Position numbers and translations under genes: made by a program. 64,000 nucleotides of DNA, from the NCBI RefSeq assembly GCF_014066305.1, contig NW_023501064.1, positions 345,001 through 409,000 of the forward strand. Direction: 5' to 3'. The DNA is from Letharia columbiana (lineage: Eukaryota; Ascomycota; Lecanoromycetes; Lecanorales; Parmeliaceae). Under the pieces are notes generated by a model. The model made no database searches and had not been told where the DNA came from. It was given only the letters and a program-made list of their open reading frames with translations. Positions 34,047 to 44,928 of this stretch are shown piece after piece. Numbering within the stretch: position 1 is the first letter of the stretch; each line of letters begins with the position of its first letter.

Positions 34047-36153
34047 CTATTTCTTGCCCTTCTTCTTCCCCTTCGCTTGCCCGCCACCAGGCTTCTTCTC
34101 GGCGGCTTTGATGACCCCTTCCCCACCGCCTGCTTTGGCTTCGGCACCCTTCTCACCACTCATCCCTCCCTGCGTCTTCTCCGCTGCCTTCTGCCTGCCC
34201 TTCCTGCCTTTCGGCCGATAGGTGGATCGATCCTTGAGCGGCAACCACCGCTCGGGATCAGGCGTCTTCGATGGATCGTACTCCTTGGGCAATCTGGACT
34301 TGCGCACACGCTTTTTGGCGGGCTTGGGTTTCTCGTCCAGGGCGCGCTTGCGAGAAGCGGCTGTTGTGCTGGTCGATGGTAAAGAGGGCACGCCAGCTTC
34401 TTCGAGCGCCGCGACGTCTATGCCCACGGTGAGACGGGCGACCGAGGTTAAGGTGTCGGCTTCTGAAGACACCATTCCGGGGGAGGTAAGGGCGTGGGAC
34501 GCCACATAGCCTGCTGTTGCAGATTTGGAACCCGGGTCTTGCGTGTGGAGGGTGGCGAATACATCGCGAGCTAGAGACTGGTGTTCTGGGTCTGAGGAGT
34601 TGAGGAGAGAGAGGCCTGCAGCCTGCAGGAGCGTCGTGGGAGGTTTCGATTTGTGACGCCAGTAGGACGCCGCTTTCGCGAGGGTAGTTTTGATTTGGGA
34701 TTTCCGACCTTGGGAGGTGTAGAGGGAGACTTGGAGGGCCACTAGCCCTGGCGCGTAGAGGACGTCTTGATCTGAAGGGGTTTGAGATTCGGAGAGGCGT
34801 TTGAGGAGAGAATCGAGGACGGTTATTGCTGAGCCGTGATTGTTGGTCATGACGTAGAGCTGGATGATGGTCATGACGAGGCCGATGTCCTTTGGTCGCT
34901 TCTCGAGCAGTGGGAGTATTTGTTTGAGGCCTAACTTTGCGAGCTGGCTTTGGGCATGGGCGGCGGCGTTGAGGACGGATATGTTGTTGATGTGTGATGA
35001 CAGCGTTGGGATAGAGTTAGAGAGAATGTTACCGGTGGCTTTGATCACGCCGTTAGATTTCGAGGCGAGGAGATCGAGAGCCAGGCCATTTTGTTGCATT
35101 CGCTCTGCTTGCAGGCGGAAAAGGTTGTCGGTTTTTGGCGGTTTTTCTGTGCTGTGGAAGAGGCGATGGGATAGATAGGGGTTCGAGGACGGAGACGACA
35201 GTGCCAGCTTGTTATTCTTGGCAATCTGCCTCGTGGAGAGATCTGGTATCCTAAATACGCATCAGCTGCTGCTGAGAAACCTCGTTGTAGGCCGTTCCCT
35301 TACTCTTCAAGTGCGATACCCGAGGCCAGCGTTTCTGCTTCTTCGGTTTTCCCGAGCATGCTGACCACATACAACTGTTGGACACTGATTGGGAGGAGTT
35401 CTGCGATTTTCTCTTGATCTGTGAGATCGTCGAGAGCATTACAGAGATCTGAAAGCACATCATGAGCTTGTTCCACAATTTGGGCAGCAATACCCACCTC
35501 TTGCTCTCTTCAACAGCATCTCTCCCTGACCAAGCTCCCCTCTAGCAATTGATCCACAAGCCGCATTATAAGCTGTCTCGAAGGCTTCTAGGTCCTCCCT
35601 CCCCAGCTTCTTCTTCTGCACCAAATCCCCTCGCCTCGTCCACTCCAACTGCGCATCCGTAGCTCCGCTATTGATCCTGAGGTCATTCTCTTCGCTCTCA
35701 TTGGCCGTCTGGCTGCCAGCCAAATTTCTGTAAAGTGCCGCAGCATTGGCAAAGTCCTCTGACCGATATGACTACACCATTTGTGAGCACGAGCCCACCT
35801 TCTCTTTTTGGAAAGGGAACACAAACAGCTTGAGCCTCGACATGCCTCGCTCCTCTTTCCTCAGATATACGCTTCGCAGCGATCTTTGCCTCTTCAAAAT
35901 CTCCGATTTTGTATAGCGCATACGCTCTTTCAGTGGGTACTCTTTGCTTTAATCGATCCCCGCCTTCTTCAAGCACCCGCAGCGCATCGTTGTAGCGGTC
36001 CAGTTTGACGAGTGCCACGAATTTGACATGTTGGAGCTCTAGATCACCTTTCGAGTGTTTCAAAGATGCATTGCAAGCTTTTAGGACTTCCTCGTGGTCG
36101 TCAATCGAGGTCCGCTGGAGCAGCGCACTCAGTGTATTTGCAGCGGTAGCCAT
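34047..36153 (-). CDS. SRP72: Signal recognition particle subunit SRP72
   Basis: Four exons, 36153-35827, 35771-35498, 35448-35304 and 35250-34047, 649 aa from the ATG at 36153; an in-frame ATG at 36192 would add 13. TPR-like helices run from the start (LSALLQRTSIDDHEEVLKAC, then YRSEDFANAAALYRNLAGS) to about residue 480. The C-terminus carries the RNA-binding SRP72 motif YDPSKTPDPERWLPLKDRST followed by YRPKGRKGR, then a Lys/Gly-rich tail ending KGKKKGKK. SRP72 pairs with SRP68 on the SRP RNA and supports co-translational targeting to the ER. Confidence 0.92.
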
Positions 36154-36477
36154 TCCGGCCTTTCCAGGAACACTTATCTCACGGTGGGTCACCGCTGCAT
36201 CGCATCTCCTTTGAGATTATTCCAGACCTGTTTCTCTCCGTCTCCCCAGATCCAGTTGTCGCAAGTAGTCTTGGACTGTGCAGATGGTCAAATAGCGGCG
36301 GACTTTTGCTAACCGCGTCTGCCCTACAAGTACTCCGTACAGAGACTCGCTTAAAAAAAGAAGTACTCGGAGAGCAGCTCATATCTAACATTACTTCCGG
36401 GCAATTATACATATACTACTATTCAAAGTCGAGATATCTCTTTGAGTCCTTCAGTTTCATTACTACTAATAGATTTA

Positions 36478-37677
36478 CTATTCCTCATACCTCCCGCCCA
36501 CAATGGCAAAATTAGTACTTTCCAACCAGCCTTTCAAGTACTCATACACGGTAAATGTAACAGCCTGCCCTGGCGCAACCCTCATAATCCGAGGTGTAAT
36601 CCCCTTGTAGAAAGCATGAAACCCTTCTTGCTTGAACATGTCGCTTGCAATGACCTTGACTCGACTTATCGCCGTTTCCCCCGGTTGGCTAGGGGTTTTC
36701 TGTAACCTTGTCTTGATCGTGTCAATTGGCGCATTGCTCAGTGGACCCATAGCACCGCTCACTAGGCCGATGAACATTGTTTGGTAGCTTGGAAGCTCCT
36801 TGTCATGATATGCCGGCTGATAGTTTTGCAGAAATGACTTGAACTTCGTGTAGGCGCTAAAGTTGACAGCCTGGTTTGTTCCCTGGCGCAAGGCGGTAAG
36901 AGATACTCCACGGTACATGGCCCCAATTCCTTCCTCTTTGAGGACGGTGTATGCGGCGTGCGCAGCATTGCGGTATTTGGGAATGTCCAATGGATCGGCC
37001 ATTGAGTGATGTTGCGCTTGCAGTCGAATCTTGATGACTTCCATGGGAGTCACAACAGCAACTGCTTCAGTTACGCCAGCTGCAAGCCCAGCTGGAAAAC
37101 ATCAAGATTGGTCAGCTCCAGCTTGCTCAACGACCTTTATGGGAAGTACCGGGGACCCTCACCGAAGAAGGTTGCCTCCCCACTCACATGCCCGTCCTTG
37201 CTTACAAGCAATTGCTTGTACCACTCGTAGGATGTAAAGCGTATTGCCATCTTGGGCACGATGCCTGTAACGACGGCCCCAAGGCCTTTGTACAGACCCA
37301 AGGGCGTTTCCCGGTTCACAATCTCTTTGCCTGTGGTGTAGAAACCGCGTGGTTTTGCCTACTGGCCTATCAGGATACAAGCTCCCCTTGAATAGATAGA
37401 CTTTCTCACTCCAGGCGCTCGTTTTCTCCGCGAAAGCTGCATCCGCACCTTAATGGTATCTGGATCGCTAAACCTTAGCGTTTGAAGGCAATGATCCACG
37501 CAACTGACCTAGGGGATGACAGGCCAGTGCCTCCATCATGCCAGCAGCACCACCAGCTGCAGTGGCAGGTCAGTAGACAATTGAACTGCGTCGACAACGT
37601 TTTTCCATACCAATCAAATTGGTGGCCGCCGAAGCAGGCTTCTTCGCTCCCGGCCCTTTAACGCTTTTTGCGGACAT
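36478..37677 (-). CDS. SFC1: Mitochondrial succinate/fumarate carrier
   Basis: Five exons, 37677-37611, 37556-37509, 37459-37410, 37358-37163 and 37091-36478, 324 aa. Three carrier repeats carry the signature PxD/ExxK/R: HPLDTIKVRMQ, TPMEVIKIRLQ and APIDTIKTRLQ. AGGAAGMMEALACHPL and AGVTEAVAVVTPMEVIKIRL match the succinate-fumarate carrier (Acr1/Sfc1) group rather than the citrate carrier. It exchanges cytosolic succinate for mitochondrial fumarate and is required for growth on acetate or ethanol in yeast and Aspergillus. Exons are very short (48 and 50 nt). Same strand as SRP72 and 324 bp downstream of its start. Confidence 0.88.
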
Positions 37678-38328
37678 TCTGAAGAGTGCAAGCAGACGCA
37701 GAGAAAATTGGAGGGCAGGAAGATAGAGGACCGAGTGATAAGACGACCAAGAGACTTCAGCAGTAAAGAGACCTCGAAAGAGAATGGCTGTAGGCAAGCA
37801 AGTAGTGAAAGCAAGGCTCGACACGCGTGATCATGTTGGTCAATGAACCAGAAATGTATGAAGAGCACAGAGTGACACGAAAGCTTGACTCCAGCACGGA
37901 AAGTCAATCTGGCGAACCGCGGCAAGTTACGAGGTCGGAAGCTATGTCCGATGTGGGGTTTCAAAGCTCCATGGCTTGAATTGAGGATTCTCCGCCGTCA
38001 GGACGAGCGGAGGAGTGGCGTCTCGACCAGAGGCGGTAGCATTGGCAGACCACACAAAACCATTCGTACTCCGGTGGTCCGAAAAGTGCCCGGGCAAGAG
38101 ACGAAGGGGCTTCAGGTGCACGGGCATCGTACAGCACCACAGTTCACTCATTGAATGCTCAATGGTGCTTGCCTGAGAGGCTTAGACATCAACAAACAGA
38201 GTGCGGATTGAGAATGTTGGTCCTACTAGCGCCTTTTCCAGGCCGAGGCAATTGTTTTGGCTGACTTTGCACGACCAACGATTGACGATTTCGCGAGGTC
38301 AGCAGGCCTCTCCTCTAATATTGGTACC
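37678..38328. promoter_or_regulatory. Bidirectional promoter region SFC1 / twinfilin
   Basis: 651 bp between divergent starts. No gene or repeat recognised. Confidence 0.5.
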
Positions 38329-39437
38329 ATGCAGTCCGGCATAACCGTTTCAAAAGAGCTGCAAGACGCCTTTAACGAGCTGGTCTCCACCCCGAGCCAA
38401 CGCGGCATCGTAGCAACCATCTCCTCCGAGGCCCTCATCCCCCAGCACACCCTTCCCTCCAAGTCCACCGATTTCTTCAGCGATCTACCTGCTCTTACAC
38501 CACTCCTCTCCACCACCGCAGCCTCCTACATAATCCTCCGGCGGTATCAGAATGCACCGGATGGCTATGTTGCCGTCACTTACATCCCCGATACGGCGCC
38601 CGTCCGGCAAAAGATGCTTTTCGCCGCCACACGGTTGACGTTGGTGCGCGAATTGGGCACGGAGAGGTTCAGAGAGTCTCTTTTTGTGACGGAGATGAGG
38701 GAGCTGGAGAGAGAGGGGTGGGAGAAACATGATGCCCATGGGGCCTTGAGCGCGCCATTGACGGAAGAGGAAGAGAATCTGAAGGGGATCAAGGAGGCTG
38801 AGGCCGAGGCAAAGGGAGGAACGGAGGGAAGGAGGTTGGAGACGGGCGGTAAGCTGAGCATTGCTACAAGCACGGAAGCGAGAGAGGCACTAGGTATGTT
38901 CAGGGTAGGGGAAGGAGGGAACTTATTGCAATTGGTATGCTTGTGATCTGGCCGTTTGGGCATTTGGGAAGGCTGATGATTACGTTGTACAGAACATCAA
39001 TGTCAAGGACGAGACAATTGAGCTCGTGGGATCGAGCAGCACAGACGCTGATGGGTTGGCTTCGGCTATATCCGACACGGAACCTCGGTACTCTTTTTTC
39101 AGGTATTCGCACCAGGTAGAAGGAAGCGAGCAGACGCCCATAGTGTTCATATACACCTGCCCGTCGGGGTCGAAGATCAAAGAGCGTATGGTGTACGCAT
39201 CAACCAAGCAAGGTTTCCTGGCTTCTATGAGCTCAGAGATGGGAGTCGAAATCGCGAAGAAGGTGAGCAAGGTGGAGCAAGAACCCGGTGCTTTGGCAAT
39301 AGCGACTGATATGCAATCTTTAGCTCGAGGTCTCGAGTCCTACCGAGATCACTGCTTCAACTTTAGAAGAGGAGTTTCGGCCCAAGCAGGAGCAGAAGCA
39401 GGGCTTTTCGAGACCCAAGAGGCCTGGGAAGAGGTGA
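38329..39437 (+). CDS. TWF1: Twinfilin (two ADF-homology domains)
   Basis: Three exons, 38329-38934, 38993-39262 and 39324-39437, 329 aa. Begins MQSGITVSKELQDAFNELVS, the ADF-H start. A first ADF-H domain reaches about residue 140 (YIILRRYQ... GYVAVTYIPD, RQKMLFAATRLTLVRELG). A second spans about 170-290 (YSFFRYSHQ, PIVFIYTCPSGSKIKERMVY, then STKQGFLASM). The last exon gives GFSRPKRPGKR, the basic tail that in twinfilins binds capping protein and phosphoinositides. It sequesters ADP-actin monomers and caps or depolymerises filaments at cortical patches. Confidence 0.9.
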
Positions 39438-40165
39438 CCGTGAAGCCAATACTAGCATGGCATAGCCATGGGAATGCATTAGGGCTCTTGAATGTAACAT
39501 AGCATGCTTTCAGCCCATGCCTAGTCACTGATTAAGCAAACGTCGTCTTTGAGCCCAACGCAGAACACGCAGTGAATGCAACGATGTTTGGACCCTGGGA
39601 TGAAATTCACTCTCAAGATAATGTCGCCCAAGCGGGCTCGAATAACTCCTGGAAGTTGACAGCAATAAGCTTTTCACGGTTGTTGCTAGCTTATGGAGCG
39701 AACCACAATGCACGCCGGGCGTGACAAGGGTATCCTTCCAGCACTTCAAGACGTCGGCCTCAACGGCACAGATCACGTGTAAAACATTTGGCCCAGAGTC
39801 GCAGAGTCGGTGCCTGTTACCCAGGCAGCGAGGAGTCAGATGTGGGCCGCTCCATCAGGTGTGGGTCAGCTGCGTTGTCTCGCAAGCGGTGACACTTGAC
39901 CCTCTCGCCTTTGTACAGGGACTGGTCAAGGTCAAGGGTACCGAGAATATCTCGAGATTTGGCGCTCACCTCCTCATGGGCGGATCAGCTGTGCGAAAAA
40001 GCACTGTGCGAGAGTTTGAGAGGCGATTGGAGGGAACAATATATTTCCTTTTAAGTGATCCATCTGACTACGATGTGGAGACTTTGAAAAGGACAACCCG
40101 GCCGTCAGTCTTCATACATCACACTCCAAACCATCCAATTGTCCAAAGCAGTAGTCCACATACCG
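39438..40165. other. Intergenic stretch between twinfilin and the P450
   Basis: The two genes converge. A plus-strand frame (39721-40218) has a short protein-like part (GLVKVKGTENISRFGAHLLM) but lacks a proper start and any known domain. It may be decayed coding DNA. Nothing else seen. Confidence 0.35.
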
Positions 40166-42368
40166 TCAATGGACAACGACCCTCATGCCCTTCGAATTGG
40201 CCCTGTAGCAGGGATTGAAGAAATCATGCGCAATTTCTACATCTGTAACGTCCGTCTCATATAGCTCGAACCGGAACCGATTTGGGGCGAAAATGGCAGC
40301 GAGGGTGAGGTAGAGCTCGCAGTATGCGAGACTGCGGTTGAGATACTCGGTCAGTGGTCTAACTTCATCGTCGCTAAACGGTGGGCGAGATTCTGTCTAA
40401 AGACGGGGGACATACTTCATGCCAAGACATGATCGAGATCCTTTACCAAATGGAACCAGGTATTTGCGCAACTGAGTCTTGGAAGGTTGAAGCCATCGTT
40501 CAGGCTGAAATGAGCGGGGATTTGGGAAGAGGGAGGGGTCATCGTGGAGCATGACTGAGGTCATGCCTACAGGCGTCTGAACAAGGTCCGCCTAAGTCAA
40601 TCCCGGTAGAGTAGCAATGATGAAGCTATGGAGAACGAGCCAAACGTACATTCATTGGAATTTTCCAACTCTTGTACTGCAGGGCGGTGTCTGGAAACAT
40701 TCGTTGAAGCCGATGGGAGACTCCATAACCCCATCTACTTACGATTAAGCCGATTTCCCATCGAGCTTTCCAGCCTAACCAGGAAGGAGGAAAAGACTCA
40801 CCTCAAAGCTTCCTGAATACAGGCAGTCTAAAAAGGTGTGAGATCGTGTGTCTGCTTAATGAAATATTGAGGAAGAAAGGCAAAACGTAAGGAATATCCC
40901 ACCATGTAGGGCAGTTGCTCAAGCTCGCTCCACCTCGGCTGCGAGTCTGGCTGCGGCATTACGCTTTCGAGCTCGTGTTGTAATTTGTTTAAGATTCCTG
41001 GATTGTGAAGTATGTGGAATGCCAATACCGACAGCGTGTGCGCAGTCGTAGTTGTCCTGTTAAGCAGCCTTAGAACAGAAATCCCATATGGCATTGGGAA
41101 ACATGAATACCCAGCAGCAACAACTGATAGTGCTTCCGCCAAAAGACGCTCGGTCTCTTTATCCTGAGGTCTTATTTGATCATTCGTGAGGATATCATAT
41201 ATAATGGTCCTCCGGCCGCTGGGCTTGCGCCCTTCGGCGTGCTCTTTCTTGATTTCTAACACCTGTGCCCGGATCGTCTGCCAATCGTCAACAAGGCATC
41301 TCACCGAGCGGACACCAACTGAGACAGACATCTTGCATGCCAAATAAAGATGATAATTTAGGACTGGCCATTTTGATAAGCGATGGAGGAATGCTTCGCA
41401 TCATAGGTTCCAGCCATTCAAACTGCTTGAAGACATGGGATGTTTCCGAAACTTCCATCATCAACTGATGCCAGTGTGGAGAAAAATCAGGGCTTCGCAT
41501 GAAACCAAACGGGCGTGCAAAAGCATATTGACTGATCACATCACCTGTGAGAGAGGTAAAGACATCAATCATATTGACATTGCTGCCAGCTCCTTGGACG
41601 GTTCGTAGACGTGCCACAAGTTGGTCGACGATAGACTGGACTGAAGGTTCCAAATGATATACGGAAGCTTTGGAGAAAAAAGGCGCCAGGGCTGCGGCTC
41701 GGGTGCGGTGAAGTTCGTCTACGCAGATTTCGGAGTCAGCACTGTTTATTCGAGCTAGGAAATGGAGTTGCAAGACAGGTCTGGGGGAGAGAAAGGTCTT
41801 CTTGCGACTCAATTTCTTTACCAAACAGAAAGAAGCAGCTCCGAAATGTACGTACGGCTTTCGGTTGAGAAGGTCGCAATGGTTGGACCAAACCCTTTCA
41901 TAGACCACTGATATTTCATAGACCTCCGGATAGAAGTACCTACGTATAGCTCATCATAGTAGCTGTTCTATGGTCAGTGGTGAGCCGAGTTGCCTCAATG
42001 GTCTGGCGGGGCCTGACTCAGGGTCATTGATATGCAACTCGTAAGGACTGATGCGTATGATGGGGCCTCGAAGTTTGCGTTAGCGAGCGTTACATCGACG
42101 TCCACGATGGTGAGAGCGAAAGAAGCGAACCGTGGCGCTCATGCAACTCTGCGATCTTCCATGTGTAGCGACCTCGCTTGATAACATCATAGTAGAACTC
42201 GTACCACAACGTCAAAGCAGCCAGCTTCGGCCCAGGAAATCTCGCAAGAGGGCTAAGATACAGGCGGTAGACGGCTAAAGAGATGCAATATGCGGAAAAT
42301 GTGAGAAGTGCAAGGAGGAGATTGTGAAGTGAGAGGAATTCCATGTTGGCGATATTCGATTCGACCAT
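40166..42368 (-). CDS. Microsomal cytochrome P450 monooxygenase
   Basis: Ten exons: 42368-42131, 42066-42018, 41962-41856, 41718-41330, 41277-41111, 41056-40903, 40827-40802 (26 nt), 40734-40650, 40591-40416 and 40358-40166; 527 aa. There is an N-terminal membrane anchor (NLLLALLTFSAYCISLAVYR) and a proline hinge FPGPKLAAL. The I-helix reads AAGTTTTAHTL. The ExxR motif lies at Glu374/Arg377 (IQEALR), then FQPERW, and the haem loop PFGKGSRSCLG with Cys460. The acidic residue usual before the Thr pair in the I-helix is Thr here. Family resembles trichodiene-oxygenase-like fungal P450s. Needs the NADPH-P450 reductase; substrate unknown. The start may also be the ATG at 42344. Confidence 0.85.
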
Positions 42369-43338
42369 GAAGCAGCACGAAGATTAACGCCGACGTCAGT
42401 AGATGACGGCGCGGGAAGTTATGAAGGAAGAGGGTGATGCTTTTTAAGCATTGTGTTGATGCGTTGACACCTCCTCCCACCTCTCACACGCCTCTGATGG
42501 TAGGATACTCTACATATTCTATCTCTAACCAGGACCGTCCTAACCGTTACGATAAGGCTCGGATAATCAAACGAAGGATTCGGGCGGCATTAGATTTTCT
42601 AATGTGATTCGGCAGAAACCTTTGGCTCGTGCATGTTAAACCTATGGCTTGGCTTGACCTGACCAGCAGGGTTATTAGACGTAGCCTTCAGTCCTTTTTC
42701 ACATTTGGTGGACTGTACCTTACGAAGGATGGTACCTAGTGGAGGCTACAGATAAGCGTGACGGGCGGGCCAAAAATAGATAACCCGCCGTGACTAGGTA
42801 CTGACTAGGCAAAGTATTTTAGGTATTTTACTATTTTCTGCACATCGTCGACCTAGGTAGCCAACTTGCTTCCACCCCACTACCACCCCACTACCACCCA
42901 AATAACAATGATAATAATAATAATAATACTACTACTACACTGATGACCAAGGCTACACACTTCCAGTTGGCACAAATAACAAGCACAAGTACAAGCGAAA
43001 TGCTTGATGACATAGATAGGATAATTATGCTTTCCTAATTATGGCTGTGCTGGATGATGTGCCTATTTATTTACGTGCTGACTTGCTGCGCTTTTACCTT
43101 CAGGACTACATATGATGATGATGATGACCCATCTGCCTTGTCCTTGTCCTTGCCCTCGTCTCCGTCCTCCTCGTCGTCCTCGTCCCCTCGACAATCATCC
43201 ATGACCTTCCCGCTCTTCCTTTCCTCTTGATCATAAGCGTTCCAGCTCATGCTGGATATATACACTCGGCAGCCTGTCCTTTCCACTCCTATATCCCCCT
43301 CCCACCCAAAGCTCTGATCTCCTTTCCAGCTTGACCTC
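42369..43338. other. Divergent intergenic region, P450 / 440-aa gene
   Basis: About 970 bp with no gene. It contains a trinucleotide microsatellite (42906-42939) and a CCACCCCACTACCACCCCAC direct repeat near 42875. AT-rich compared with neighbours. Confidence 0.5.
42906..42939. repeat. Trinucleotide microsatellite ATA/ACT
   Basis: ATAATAATAATAATAAT runs into ACTACTACTAC in the promoter region of the 440-aa gene. Confidence 0.85.
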
Positions 43339-44661
43339 ATGGCGACGTCCGCCTTAGAGCTCTCGCATGCTATTGATCTTTTCCTCCACAAAGACCGCAC
43401 TTCATATTTCGATACTGATGCAACAGAGTCTGTCACATCGCAAGAGACTACTGCACTTCCTCCCTTACTCCCATCTTTCCATTGGGACCTGCAAACGACA
43501 TGCAAGCCAATGCTTCCCGCCTTTCAGTACATCTCTCACAAGCTCTATCAACGCGAACTTTCCGTCGCTCTCATCATTTCCGATCACGAACCCCACGTTA
43601 TACCGGTGTGGCCTCTCCCACGGAGATCTCAGCTCATATTCGCCAAGATCATCCGCAAAGCATGCAGGAAGTTCGGCCTAGAGCCCAGCTGGTTGACAGC
43701 GGTCGCTTCAGTCTCCAACAAATGCCTACCAAAGGTCTTCGAAGCGTACCAGCCAGACTCATATATCGTACGGAGGTCTATCGTTCAGAACGATATCATA
43801 TTCAGCGACGAAGGCCTCACCTTGCTAAGCATGGACAATATCTACACATTCAAGCAGTTGCTCTGCACTCTTTCCAAGCCAGATTGGGTCGCAAATTCCC
43901 GTGACGTGTGCCTCTCTTCCTGTGTCCATCTGCTACAGCGAATCAACGAAGTCTACACAGATCCAAAATTGTCAAGAGGGTATTTAGCACGAGTGTACAA
44001 AGAAGTGGAGTTTAAGCAAAAAGCGTTTGAGGAAGTGACTTCTGCATTCTCCACAAATTACTGCACGGCAAGCATTAGAGATGTCACGATGCTTGAACCG
44101 GACTACACTGCTTTGACGGACATGGCTCTTGACTGGGAAAGCGATGACGATGGAGACGCTGCGGAACTACCAGACACATCCACCACCCGCGATCCCAGCA
44201 GTGACTCCGATCAGATAATCAGCCCAATAGCAACAGTCGACCTAAGCACGCTCGACTCATGGGAAACGGATACACCCCCGCCAGCCGATATGATCAGTCC
44301 TCTAGAAGGAGTCAGATACCCAACCATCCAAAGACCATCCTCAGTGCGCGAATCCCTCGTCGACCCCATGGCGCCTTGGTCCTTTCCCATACCTCCACCC
44401 TTACGATCTCTGAAGAGCCGACGGGCGATAGAGAGACAGAACGCCGAGCCGCCCGCGCCTGCTTCGGCACCTTTGCGACGGGCGTCCGAGGGTGACTCGC
44501 AGCCGCCTTCGAAGCCGACGGATTCCTGGAGTTCGTCGGAGGTCATGCAAAGTCCACTGGGATGGTTGGAGAGTTGGAGTACCAATGCGCCCAGTCTTCT
44601 GTGCCAAAACTGCCACGATACCATCAATTTCGACGTGGGAAGGAGGTTTACGCTTGCTTGA
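43339..44661 (+). CDS. Uncharacterised 440-aa fungal protein
   Basis: Single exon starting at ATG (CTCATGGCG context). Residues 1-230 look folded: HAIDLFLHKDRTSYFDTDAT, YISHKLYQRELSVALIISDH, then FAKIIRKACRKFGLEPSWL and SIVQNDIIFSDEGLTLLSMD, a mixed alpha/beta domain. Residues 240-420 are disordered, acidic then Ser/Pro-rich with several DSD/ESDDD patches. The end has a lone CxxC (LLCQNCHDTINF). No signal peptide or membrane span. I do not recognise the family. It lies between a P450 and an epoxide hydrolase. Confidence 0.75.
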   Translation: MATSALELSHAIDLFLHKDRTSYFDTDATESVTSQETTALPPLLPSFHWDLQTTCKPMLPAFQYISHKLYQRELSVALIISDHEPHVIPVWPLPRRSQLIFAKIIRKACRKFGLEPSWLTAVASVSNKCLPKVFEAYQPDSYIVRRSIVQNDIIFSDEGLTLLSMDNIYTFKQLLCTLSKPDWVANSRDVCLSSCVHLLQRINEVYTDPKLSRGYLARVYKEVEFKQKAFEEVTSAFSTNYCTASIRDVTMLEPDYTALTDMALDWESDDDGDAAELPDTSTTRDPSSDSDQIISPIATVDLSTLDSWETDTPPPADMISPLEGVRYPTIQRPSSVRESLVDPMAPWSFPIPPPLRSLKSRRAIERQNAEPPAPASAPLRRASEGDSQPPSKPTDSWSSSEVMQSPLGWLESWSTNAPSLLCQNCHDTINFDVGRRFTLA

Positions 44662-44928
44662 GCATATACCACGTGACCATACGTCGTTGCGAGAGAAGAA
44701 GGCCCTACGAGAGACGCTAAACGATGTGTACGATCACTGTGATTTGGTATGAGGAGTGTTGCAAAGGGACTGGCGATCTAATGGTTTTCTTGTCTGTATA
44801 TAAACTCCAAAAAATATAGGTTGAACGTTGTATCGATATCATGATCTGGTATTTGAGAATGTCCAAGTGGTGAACGGTCGCCAAACTCTCATCGACTCTA
44901 CTGAGGAATAAAGGCTAGATTTAAGTAC
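44662..44928. other. Convergent 3' intergenic region
   Basis: 267 bp between the stops of the 440-aa gene and the epoxide hydrolase; AT-rich, both transcripts should end here. Confidence 0.5.

Noticed and set aside
40802..40812. 11-nt microexon in the P450 at EALR
   Set aside because: A better acceptor (CTTTTTAG) 15 nt upstream makes a 26-nt exon reading TACIQEALR, which fits the family spacing.
41288..41345. Apparent frameshift in the P450 between LSSLFGMQ and RAQVLEIKK
   Set aside because: A 52-nt intron (41278-41329, GTCTGT donor, GTTGAC branch, GGCAG acceptor) joins the two parts in frame, giving FGMQDTIRAQVLEIK as expected.
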